From positions 1-8,682 of the forward strand of contig QJYE01000112.1 of assembly GCA_003235785.1 (NCBI GenBank): a stretch of 8,682 bases of DNA, given 5' to 3'. Position numbers and translations under genes: made by a program. The notes under the pieces were generated by a model. The model searched no databases. It saw nothing but the letters and a program-made list of their open reading frames with translations, and was not told the origin of the DNA. The stretch is from Nitrospirota bacterium. GTDB taxonomy: Bacteria; Nitrospirota; Nitrospiria; Nitrospirales; UBA8639. Numbering within the stretch: position 1 is the stretch's first letter; each line of letters begins with the position of its first letter. This document shows positions 1 to 7,300 of this stretch, piece after piece.

Positions 1-570
1 CACTGTGTTTTGTTTTTCGACGCCCCGCATACTCATACAGAGATGCCGCGCTTCCATGACTACCCCCACCCCATGCGGATTGAGTTTTTCTTGAATGGTA
101 TGGGCGATCTGCACAGTTAATCGTTCTTGCACCTGCAGGCGACGACTAAACATGTCGACAATTCGCGGCACCTTGCTCAACCCCACCACATGCTTACGAG
201 GAATATAGCCCACGTGACATTTGCCAAAAAACGGCAACAAATGATGTTCGCACAGGCTATAAAAATCAATGTCTTTGACGATCACCATTTCATCATATTG
301 AATGGGAAAGAGTGCGTCGTTAAGCAGCGTGTCGATATCTTGATGATACCCCTGCGTCAAATAGGTTAAGGCTTTGGCGACCCGCTTGGGCGTCTCCTGT
401 AGCCCATTGCGATCAGGATTTTCTCCTAGTTGGCTGAGTAATTTTCGAATCGTCGGCTCAATATCTTGGATCGCAGCGGGTGCCGTGATCTCAATCTGAT
501 CCGAGTCTGCGATCTTCCGGATATTTCGAGCCTTGGATACGGCCTTGGGTTTTGAGGATTTTGATTGCAT
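1..570 (-). CDS. folE: GTP cyclohydrolase I, 3' end cut off by the window
   Basis: Converts GTP to 7,8-dihydroneopterin triphosphate and formate in the cytosol, the first step of folate, queuosine and biopterin-type pathways. I translated 190 codons from ATG at 570-568 to the window edge with no stop; E. coli FolE has 222 residues, so roughly 20-30 C-terminal residues are missing. The zinc site is visible: CEHH at residues 107-110 (Cys107, His110) and Cys178 in RHLCMSMRGVEKQ. Other family blocks are GLQETPKRVAKAL (56-68), YIPRKHVVGLSKVPRIV (122-138) and RRLQVQERLT (143-152). The first ~30 residues are a Lys/Ser-rich extension without family motifs. AAGGAG (580-575) sits 4 nt before the ATG. 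The gene starts 45 nt after the pterin synthase stop and is probably cotranscribed with it. The Cys/His zinc ligands make this the classical type I enzyme rather than the zinc-independent FolE2. Confidence 0.97.
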   Translation of the reverse strand, partial: MQSKSSKPKAVSKARNIRKIADSDQIEITAPAAIQDIEPTIRKLLSQLGENPDRNGLQETPKRVAKALTYLTQGYHQDIDTLLNDALFPIQYDEMVIVKDIDFYSLCEHHLLPFFGKCHVGYIPRKHVVGLSKVPRIVDMFSRRLQVQERLTVQIAHTIQEKLNPHGVGVVMEARHLCMSMRGVEKQNTV

Positions 571-573
571 ACC

Positions 574-621
574 TCTCCTTACATCTCCGGTCGAGGAGAA
601 TATCCCCTAAAAAAATTAGGG
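574..621 (-). promoter_or_regulatory. folE leader with competing stem-loops around its ribosome binding site
   Basis: The short spacer before folE can fold in alternative ways. In the minus-strand RNA, TCTCC (599-595) can pair with GGAGA (588-584) across a 6-nt loop. Alternatively, TCTCCT (599-594) can pair with AGGAGA (579-574), which is the folE Shine-Dalgarno itself. The two pairings exclude each other. A separate perfect inverted repeat, CCCTAA-N5-TTAGGG (621-605), overlaps the stop codon of the preceding gene; its U-rich part is in the loop, so it does not resemble an intrinsic terminator. The complementarity is seen directly. A regulatory role is inferred and weakly supported, because these stems are short. 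Confidence 0.25.
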
Positions 622-1038
622 CTTCGGATCACCAACATAGTCGAAAAAATTGTCCCGGGTTTCGACAACCCTGATATTCTCTAATTGTCCAGAAGGAATT
701 CGATCAACCAACAATTCCCAGATCAATCTGGCGAGATTTTCTCCCGTAGTAGTCAGACCTTGAAAAGCCTGATCGAAATTCAGATGTTGGTGATCAAACC
801 GAGCCACAACGTGTTCATGCACGATTTGATCGAGGGTCTCCACATCAGTGACCAGCCCTGTTGTGACATTCAATGCACCCTGAATGGTGACTTGAACCGT
901 ATAATTATGTCCGTGTCCATTCGGGTTATTACATTTGCCAAAGATGTGTTGATTGACGTCATCCGGCAATTGATCGGTATGCAAACGATGTGCAGCACAA
1001 AACGTGTAGGTACGAGTAATGGAGGTGAGCGCTGTCAT
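616..1038 (-). CDS. queD: 6-pyruvoyl-/6-carboxy-tetrahydropterin synthase family protein
   Basis: A 140-residue member of the PTPS/QueD fold, which acts on 7,8-dihydroneopterin triphosphate, the product of FolE encoded just downstream. Zinc ligands are His17 (in AAHRLH), His42 and His44 (in GHGHNY). The catalytic Cys36 lies in FGKCNNPNGHGHNY. The Asp82-His83 pair of the relay is in RFDHQHLN, and Glu126, which anchors the pterin, is in VVETRDN. The Cys-x5-HGH spacing follows the eukaryotic-type PTPS pattern rather than the Cys-x3-HGH of E. coli QueD, so the product could be 6-pyruvoyltetrahydropterin or the queuosine precursor 6-carboxytetrahydropterin; the symbol is a family-level choice. Start is ATG at 1038, because an in-frame TAG lies two codons upstream; no clear Shine-Dalgarno precedes it. 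A 78-nt gap separates it from the ferredoxin gene upstream. Confidence 0.9.
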   Translation of the reverse strand: MTALTSITRTYTFCAAHRLHTDQLPDDVNQHIFGKCNNPNGHGHNYTVQVTIQGALNVTTGLVTDVETLDQIVHEHVVARFDHQHLNFDQAFQGLTTTGENLARLIWELLVDRIPSGQLENIRVVETRDNFFDYVGDPKP

Positions 1039-1116
1039 GAGGGGCTAGGGTTCTAAGAAGCAACAAGCCTGTTCTTGGTGAAGAGACGTAAGCACTAGTC
1101 CAGGGCATTCACACGT

Positions 1117-1467
1117 TTATGATTGAGAGGAGGCCTCAAACGTATCGGATTTTCCCACAGATGGCTTATCCCATTTTTCTTCTGGTACCTGAACGATGAC
1201 ATCACCTAACAACCGAGCCTGGCACCCCAATCGACGATACGGTTCGGTAAGGGCTTCTCGATCCAGTAAATCTTGCTCATCAAAATCGATGTCGGACAAA
1301 TTCTCCAGCCCCACCAGCACATCAACACGACAAGTGGTACATGAAGCATTCCCCCCACAATCATGAGGTAACGGAAAGCCAATCTGTTCGGCTGCCTCTA
1401 AAAGAGAAAGATTGGCTTCAACCTCTCCACTTTTTCCATCTGGATGAATAAATGTCACGCGAGGCAT
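1117..1467 (-). CDS. Adrenodoxin-type 2Fe-2S ferredoxin
   Basis: A soluble 116-residue electron carrier. The cluster ligands are Cys37, Cys43, Cys46 and Cys82 (Cys-x5-Cys-x2-Cys-x35-Cys) in DCGGNASCTTC and RLGCQAR, the pattern of adrenodoxin and bacterial ISC-type ferredoxins rather than the plant type (Cys-x4-Cys-x2-Cys). An acidic stretch at 59-69 (DIDFDEQDLLD) is where related ferredoxins dock with partner reductases. The N-terminal MPRVTFIHPDGKSGEVEA strands are typical of the beta-grasp fold; the last ~20 residues form a polar tail. It starts 12 nt after the NuoF-like stop, with AAGGG about 9 nt ahead of the ATG, so the two are almost certainly cotranscribed. The obvious inference is that it exchanges electrons with that flavoprotein. 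There is no IscS, HscA or HscB neighbour, so a role in cluster assembly is not supported by context. Confidence 0.95.
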   Translation of the reverse strand: MPRVTFIHPDGKSGEVEANLSLLEAAEQIGFPLPHDCGGNASCTTCRVDVLVGLENLSDIDFDEQDLLDREALTEPYRRLGCQARLLGDVIVQVPEEKWDKPSVGKSDTFEASSQS

Positions 1468-1479
1468 GAACTGAATCCC

Positions 1480-2775
1480 TTATCCGGCAGATACCGTGAC
1501 CGGTTTTACCGGACACCGACCTAATCGAATATGCTCGTCAAACTCATGGCGAAATAATCGCAAGCTATTTTGGACTAAGACCGCCGCACCAGTGACCAAG
1601 GTGCAAAAACCTGTGCCTTTCACAAAACCACAAATTTGTAACAACTTGGCCAAATCTTTCTCTTCGCCCTGCCCGTCTTCAATTTTCCGTATAAGCGTCG
1701 CCAGCTCTTCGGTGCCGATTCTGCAAGGCGGGCATTGCCCACAGGTCTCTCGTTCAAAAAAATGCGCAAACTTTAAAGTTTGCTGCACCATACATGTGGC
1801 ATCATCCACCACAATTACACCGGCAGAGCCAAGACCTGTTCCGGCTTTTTTTAACGAATCAAAATCCATGGGGAGATCTAACTGATCCGCACTGATCATG
1901 GAGAATGAGGGCCCACCTGGAAACACCGCTTTGACGCCATGCCCATTGGGCACCCCTTGCCCGCAAACTTCAATTAAATGACGGATTGTGGTTCCCAGGG
2001 GCAATTCATACACACCAGGCCGATTAACCGCGCCACTCAGGGAAAACAACATGGTCCCCGGCGTAGTACTCGTCCCGACTTCTCGAAACCACGCGGGACC
2101 ATTTCGTAACAGGTTCGGAATATTCGATAAGGTTTCGACATTATTCACGAGCGTGGGCTTGCCATGCAACCCAAATTCTGTAGGATAAAATGGCGGCTTT
2201 TGCTTTGGCTGCGCCGGGCGGCCTTGCATGGACTCCAGCATGGCTGTTTCCTCGCCAGCGACATAACTGCCATAGCCATCAAAAACTTCGATGTCGAGCG
2301 TGAGCCCGGTTCCCAAAATGTTTTCTCCCAAAAACCCCTTCGCTCTCGCCTCATCCTTAGCCCGCTCAAAAATGGCTTTCTCTTCCGCAAATTCATGGTT
2401 GAGATAAATATAGGCGGCCTTGGCTCCCACCGTATGGGCAGCGATTAAGCAGCCCTCTAACAATTGATGGGGATGATGCCTGAGCAAATAGCGGTCTTTA
2501 AAGGTCCCAGGTTCATGCTCCCCCGCATTACACACAAAATAGCGTTCTTTGATTCGATGATTCAGGACTTTGTCCCATTTCAACCCGGTAGGGAAACCTG
2601 CGCCACCCCGCCCTCGCAAGTGCGCCTCTTTCAATTGGGCAACCACAGATAAGGCATCGTGCTTCGCCACGCATTGCTGCCATGCCTCATAACCCCCATG
2701 CTGGCAATAGGACTCAATATCCCACGCCTCTCCGGGAATTTCCCGCAACACGCGCGGAGTCATCGTCTCAACCAC
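1480..2775 (-). CDS. nuoF: NuoF-like NADH-binding FMN/4Fe-4S flavoprotein subunit
   Basis: Related to the 51-kDa subunit of complex I, which takes hydride from NADH onto FMN and passes electrons to a 4Fe-4S cluster. With GTG at 2775 as start (431 residues), visible motifs are GRGGAGFPTGLKW (55-67, nucleotide/FMN loop), CNAGEHEPGTFKDR (82-95), YGSYVAGEETAMLES (168-182), KPTLVNNVETL (206-216), and cluster ligands Cys345, Cys348, Cys351 and Cys391 (CGQCPPC, later GTGFCTL). The canonical NADES segment reads NAGEH, so an acidic residue of the FMN pocket is Gly85. The frame extends to TTG 2793, but CAGAGG (2787-2782) lies 6 nt before the GTG, favouring that codon; ATG 2763 is a further option. No NuoE, NuoG or membrane subunit gene adjoins it. 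Its only redox neighbour is the ferredoxin, so it may form an NAD(P)H:ferredoxin module or a subunit encoded away from its complex. Confidence 0.9.
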   Translation of the reverse strand: MVETMTPRVLREIPGEAWDIESYCQHGGYEAWQQCVAKHDALSVVAQLKEAHLRGRGGAGFPTGLKWDKVLNHRIKERYFVCNAGEHEPGTFKDRYLLRHHPHQLLEGCLIAAHTVGAKAAYIYLNHEFAEEKAIFERAKDEARAKGFLGENILGTGLTLDIEVFDGYGSYVAGEETAMLESMQGRPAQPKQKPPFYPTEFGLHGKPTLVNNVETLSNIPNLLRNGPAWFREVGTSTTPGTMLFSLSGAVNRPGVYELPLGTTIRHLIEVCGQGVPNGHGVKAVFPGGPSFSMISADQLDLPMDFDSLKKAGTGLGSAGVIVVDDATCMVQQTLKFAHFFERETCGQCPPCRIGTEELATLIRKIEDGQGEEKDLAKLLQICGFVKGTGFCTLVTGAAVLVQNSLRLFRHEFDEHIRLGRCPVKPVTVSAG

Positions 2776-2795
2776 AATTGGCCTCTGTTGCAAAA

Positions 2796-2801
2796 ATTAT
2801 A
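2796..2801 (-). promoter_or_regulatory. Isolated TATAAT ahead of the NuoF-like gene
   Basis: A perfect -10 hexamer (TATAAT, 2801-2796) without a recognisable -35 at 16-18 nt. TG lies two bases upstream of the hexamer rather than one, so it is not a standard extended -10. If used, transcription would begin near 2789, which would exclude the TTG start at 2793 and favour GTG 2775. It could be chance in an AT-rich stretch. Confidence 0.25.
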
Positions 2802-2874
2802 ACCATACGTTTCATATACATCCCTACCAAGATCAATCCGCCATTCACCCCTCTCAAAATTTCATCGCAGTCCC

Positions 2875-2904
2875 ACTATACGAACGGGTCTCTCGGGCCG
2901 TCAA
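2875..2904 (-). promoter_or_regulatory. Candidate sigma70-type promoter of the nuoF-like/ferredoxin unit
   Basis: On the minus strand, TTGACG (2904-2899) and TATAGT (2880-2875) each match the consensus at 5 of 6 positions and are separated by 18 nt. Transcription would begin near 2868, giving a leader of about 93 nt before GTG 2775. It lies downstream of the mdh stop, so this unit can be transcribed independently of the mdh operon. Confidence 0.5.
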
Positions 2905-2907
2905 GCA

Positions 2908-2956
2908 GGGTGTTTGGCAGTCAACCGGCCATGAAATTGACCAGGAAAACACACCC
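2908..2956 (-). repeat. Bipartite inverted repeat between mdh and the NuoF-like gene
   Basis: The outer arms are GGGTGTTT (plus strand 2908-2915) and AAACACACCC (2947-2956), which pair over 8 positions with one bulged base. An inner stem pairs GTCAA (2920-2924) with TTGAC (2937-2941) around a 12-nt loop. The structure begins 13 nt after the mdh stop. No U-run follows it on the minus strand, so it is not a standard intrinsic terminator; it could stabilise the mdh 3' end or assist termination. Confidence 0.35.
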
Positions 2957-2968
2957 AGCACCGATGAG

Positions 2969-3916
2969 TTAGGCCGTCTTCTTCATCATCTGATTCACTT
3001 CCTCACATAATTCTCGAACCGCCTGGGCGGAGTCTTCAAGAGCCGTTCGTTCTTCAGTGGTCAAGGCATATTCCATAATGGCCTCCGCTCCATTCGCCCC
3101 CAGCTTGACCGGCACCCCCAACACGAGATCATGAAATCCATACTCGCCTTCACATAACACCGCGCAGGGGAGAATTTTCTTTTGATCTTTCGTAATGGCT
3201 TCGACCATTTCCACGACTGACGCTGCGGGAGCATAAAAGGCACTCCCGGTCTTGAGCAAATTGACAATTTCAGCGCCCCCTTCGCGTGTTCGCTTGATCA
3301 AGGCGTCGAGGATGTCAGGTGAAAGCCATTCGTTAATAGGACGACCGGCCACTGTGGTATAGCGAATCAGTGGAACCATCGAATCACCATGCCCGCCTAG
3401 AACCATCGCATGTATATTTTCGACAGACACCTCCAGCGCTTCCGCAATAAAGGAACGAAATCGTGCCGAATCCAGGACGCCGGCCATTCCTATAACCCGG
3501 TTTCTTGGGAACCCGCTCACGCGGGAGGCCACATGCGTCATCACATCCAATGGATTAGAGACAATGATCAGAATGGCGTCCGGCGACCGCTTGGCTGTCT
3601 CCCGAACCACCGAAGACACAATATTCGTATTCGTTTCCAACAATTCGTCTCGACTCATTCCTGGCCTCCTGGGGATACCCGAGGTAATGATCACCAGATC
3701 CGAATCTTTGGTGATTTCATAACTATTGGCCCCAGTCACCGCAGAATCATACGCACAAACGGGCCCCGCTTCGACTAAGTCCAGCGCTTTGCCCTGTGGC
3801 ATCCCTTCGACAATATCCACTAACACAATGTCGTACCAATTTTTTTCTGCAAGGCGCTGGGCAATCGACCCTCCAACATTCCCCGCACCCACAACCGTTA
3901 CTTTTACTCGTCTCAT
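2969..3916 (-). CDS. mdh: NAD-dependent malate dehydrogenase (LDH-like type)
   Basis: Interconverts malate and oxaloacetate with NAD(H) in the cytosol, a step of both oxidative and reductive TCA cycles. From ATG 3916 it has 315 residues. The Rossmann loop is GAGNVG (10-15), and Asp34 selects NAD. The mobile loop IPRRPGMSR (81-89) carries Arg83, at the position where lactate dehydrogenases have Gln, which specifies malate, and Arg89. NPLDVM (121-126) follows, then Asp149 and Arg152 in VLDSARFR, and catalytic His176 in GGHGDSM. The frame is open to GTG 3949 and ATG 3928, but the chosen ATG matches the usual family N-terminus and is preceded by GGTGAG. The length agrees with the 305-325 residues typical of this LDH-like group, not the E. 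coli-type Mdh. It begins 39 nt after the small unknown gene and appears to be last in the operon with the VWA gene. Confidence 0.96.
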   Translation of the reverse strand: MRRVKVTVVGAGNVGGSIAQRLAEKNWYDIVLVDIVEGMPQGKALDLVEAGPVCAYDSAVTGANSYEITKDSDLVIITSGIPRRPGMSRDELLETNTNIVSSVVRETAKRSPDAILIIVSNPLDVMTHVASRVSGFPRNRVIGMAGVLDSARFRSFIAEALEVSVENIHAMVLGGHGDSMVPLIRYTTVAGRPINEWLSPDILDALIKRTREGGAEIVNLLKTGSAFYAPAASVVEMVEAITKDQKKILPCAVLCEGEYGFHDLVLGVPVKLGANGAEAIMEYALTTEERTALEDSAQAVRELCEEVNQMMKKTA

Positions 3917-3955
3917 ACCCTCACCCATCCCTTTGAGGCTTCCAGACACGCGCGA

Positions 3956-4363
3956 TTAATCATCCTCATGACTCGTCCACCCTGCCACTTTAAAATTAAT
4001 GGTACAGACAAAATTATCCCCATCATAAAAATTCACTTTAATCTTTTTCTTCCCATATTCCCGTGCCAAAAAATCTTCAGGATGATCGATAAATTCCTGA
4101 TAGGTCCCCGCCCCATATTCGCCCAATTCTTGAAAGGCAACGATCATCCCGGCTTTAACTTCCTGCAACATCTTTGTCGTACAACGTGGATAGATTTCCC
4201 AAAACTTCTCACGAATCTCCTCAAGGGTTGGCTCGGGTCGATCACCGTCGGGAGGTCGATCCTTTTTGTCAAACTTCGCTTGACGCCGGACATAAGGATA
4301 CTGATGCCCCGTAAAGAGCTTATATACCCATGGCGGCACATCAGGATGAGGGGTAGAAGTCAT
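3956..4363 (-). CDS. Conserved-looking small protein of unknown function
   Basis: I do not recognise this 135-residue protein. It has no signal peptide, membrane segment, metal-binding Cys/His cluster or nucleotide-binding loop. The first ~45 residues are rich in Pro, Tyr and basic residues (HPDVPPWVYKLFTGHQYPYV), and a short charged linker lies at 32-48. The middle (47-100) looks helical (LEEIREKFWEIYP, MLQEVKAGMIVAFQEL). The end (106-129) alternates hydrophobic and polar residues like two beta strands (KIKVNFYDG, FVCTINFKVAGW), with an acidic tail. It is a real gene: AAGGA stands 5 nt before ATG 4363, it begins 17 nt after the VWA stop, and mdh follows after 39 nt. Its position suggests it works with the VWA protein or with malate dehydrogenase, for example as a small accessory factor, but this is inference from context only. 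Confidence 0.85.
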   Translation of the reverse strand: MTSTPHPDVPPWVYKLFTGHQYPYVRRQAKFDKKDRPPDGDRPEPTLEEIREKFWEIYPRCTTKMLQEVKAGMIVAFQELGEYGAGTYQEFIDHPEDFLAREYGKKKIKVNFYDGDNFVCTINFKVAGWTSHEDD

Positions 4364-4380
4364 CGTGTTCCTTCTTGTGG

Positions 4381-7300
4381 TTATCGCGCGGTCAGCCGTT
4401 GATAAATTTTGGGGAGCCGGGTCGGAAGCGATTCCACTTCATCGACTACCAAAAATCCAATGTCTCCATACATGCGTTTCACATAATCCGTGGCAGCTTG
4501 ATCGATCGTAATACAAAATGGATGAATCCCTTTGAGCCGCGCCTCACGGAGCGCCATTTTGGTATCTTCTAAGGAATATTCATCGGAATACTCATCATCT
4601 AATGGCTTCCCGTCACTGATCAAGATCAGCAGCCGCACTTTCGCCGCCTGCTGCATGAGCCGATGCGTCGCATGGCGAATGGCCGCCCCGTCACGATTTT
4701 GTTGTCGCGGCTTAACGCCACTAATCTTTAAGCCCACGCGCCCACCGGACCGTTCATCAAAATCCTTCAGCACGTGGATATCCACAGCCTGCCGGCTTTG
4801 GCCGGAAAATCCATAAATGGCATATTGATCGCCAATAGCAGATAACGCCTCAGACAGTAATAATAACCCTTCCTTTTCAATGTCAATGACTTGGCGCGCC
4901 CGAGACCCGATTTGGCGGCCTGTCGACCCACTCATATCAACCAAAAACGCCACCGCCACCTGTCGATCATGTTTCTGTCGAGTGGAATACACCTGATCAG
5001 AGGTATCATGGCCTTGCCGTCGATCAGCCATCCATTCCACTACGGCGTCAAAATCAATATCCTCACCATCTGCCTGACGCCCAACCCGACGAAACGCTTC
5101 AGGGCGAATGGACTCAAAGTAGCGACGAATTAAGCGGACAATGGGCCCATACGTGCGAAAGGTTTCATCAACAAAGTCCGGGGAACCTTCACCGCCAGCT
5201 TGTTCGAGAACCCGACACCATTGAGGACGGTAATCACGAATCAATCCATCCCATTCTTCGTACACATATTCCCCTCTCCTCAGAGCCTGACCGGTGCGCC
5301 TATCTTGTGGATTGAGATTCGGCTGAAACCACTGTTGCAGCGGAGAAGCTCCAAACAAGGGGTCCTGAGGATCTTGGGGCTTTTGTGGTTGAGAAGACTG
5401 AGATCGTTGAGGGCTCCCCGCTGAATTCACTCCCCCCTTGTCTTCTGAAATGCCCCCACCCTGTTGACCTCCAGACTGATCTTGCCCGGTCGTCTCATCC
5501 TCGCCCTGAACCTGATCCGGATTGACAATCCCTCTGAACTCCCAATTGAGCAGCGGTTGATAGGCATGCTCCAAATGCTCAGCGGCTTCATGATGTTGCG
5601 CTTCCGCCGAAACCGCTCCCGTGTCAGAGAATTCTTCACCCTGCTCCTCGTCTGATTTTTTCGTGAGGGTCCCAATCCGAGACTCTAAGAGCTGATAAAG
5701 CTGATCGGCGAGTTCAACCCCATCATCCACCGTCGCCGTCGGGCGAAGGATGAATTGCGCCAGCTTCCACACCTCATCAATCACCTCTTGAAGTCCTGGC
5801 TGCGTAAAGTCATCTTTCGTCATCCCCGAAAAATACAGCAACAACGCGTCCAACACGATTTCACGCGCGGTCATGCCATGCGACAGGGTACGAGTGTGGA
5901 TCGCTTCCTTTGTCAGGATCACCAAATCTTCCTGCAACCCTGGATATTCCTGTTTCAACAAAAAATCAATCCGGGCATCCTCGACAATTTCCCACAAATC
6001 TCGAATAATTCCTGGCTGCGGGTAGAGACGGAACAGGTCACCCAACGTCTTTATAGGACTTTGTGTTATGGCCCCATATCTCCCCTGGGCGCTCGCCGCC
6101 ACCCGTTGCAAAACCGGATTTGAGAGTCGATAGGTTCCGAACTCGACATGGCCGACCTCATGCGCCACCATCACGGTATACCAACGTCGATTGCCTTCTT
6201 GCGTCGATGACCGCTTCATAATGAGCGGAAGATAAATGGTCAGGTTCTCCGTGTTGACTTGTGCCCGCGCTGAACTCCCATCCAACATGTTAGGACTTGC
6301 CGATGTCCCACTTCCTGACATATCGGGTAGGGGCTCTAAAATGACATCCTCTCCGCAGAGAGCCCTGGCAAACAACTTCAGCGAACGGGCAACCTGACGC
6401 AATGGCACACCACTGATAGCTTCTTCCACCACGGCACAAGCCTGACGCGTCTCTAGAGCAAAGAACGCCCGACCGGCCTCTACGCTATATTCCAACGCCT
6501 CCATCCCTTGCCCAAACCATGCATCAAACACCGCCGTGTGCTCGGAAGGACCTTGTAAGTCGAGAACTTCCGGAACTCGCCGTAAATACGTCATGGCCGC
6601 CAGAGGATCTCGGTCCACTACCAGCAATCCAAATTTCAATACCCGGATTTGCCATTCCAGAGAAGGCACCCGCAACAGCATGGCTGGAGCTTCCGCTAAA
6701 AACTCAATGGCCTGCTCCGGCGAACGATCTGCCAGGTTGGAACCGAGATCAATGACCCACTGCTTCACATCTGGGTCTGCAATCTCTAAAAATAAACGAG
6801 GACTGCTGCGGAAAAACTCTAACGGGCCGACATAGTCAGGCTTCCCCAAACTGTTCTGGACGATCAATTTCATTCCAAACCCAATCCATGACTTCGCCGC
6901 TTCTAATGGAATGGCCTGGGCGATGGCCGGACTCTCACGCAGAAATTCATTGCCTAATATATAATTCCAGCCAGCCAATTCCATCCCCAGAGAAGCCCAC
7001 TGTTGAATATCTTCTAGCGAATGTTCCTGCGACAATTGCGGCAAGACCTTAAACCACTCATAGGCACATTGGGGAGCAGACTCTGAAGGCCCGTCAGCCA
7101 ATTCCAATACCTGGGCCAGGAGTTGATCTCTACGAGGAGCCTCTAGCACAAAACTCAAAATGGTCGGACTTTCCTTAAAATATCGAAGCCCTAAGGCTCC
7201 AGACGACTGCGCAAGGCTGATCCCAAGATCAAGCCAAGGCACGACGCTCGCTAGACATCCCCGACGTTCCACCTCACCCATGGCCGACACGGCTTCCCCT

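Noticed and set aside
685..1056. Plus-strand open frame of 123 codons opposite the pterin synthase gene.
   Set aside because: It lies antisense to a clear PTPS-family gene, has no recognisable motif, and the opposite strand holds all conserved catalytic residues. Other plus-strand frames over the minus-strand genes were left out for the same reason.
2768..2848. 26-codon minus-strand leader frame (GTG 2848 to TGA 2768) overlapping the start of the NuoF-like gene, with GAGAGGG just before it.
   Set aside because: The purine-rich motif abuts the GTG with no spacer, the peptide shows no attenuator-like codon run, and such short frames are common by chance.
2969..3916. Lactate dehydrogenase as an alternative identity for mdh.
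   Set aside because: The substrate loop reads PRRPGMSR, with Arg rather than Gln at the specificity position, which indicates malate/oxaloacetate.
3917..3949. N-terminal extension of malate dehydrogenase from GTG 3949 or ATG 3928.
   Set aside because: The extra residues do not match the family N-terminus, neither codon has a properly spaced ribosome binding site, and ATG 3916 has GGTGAG upstream.
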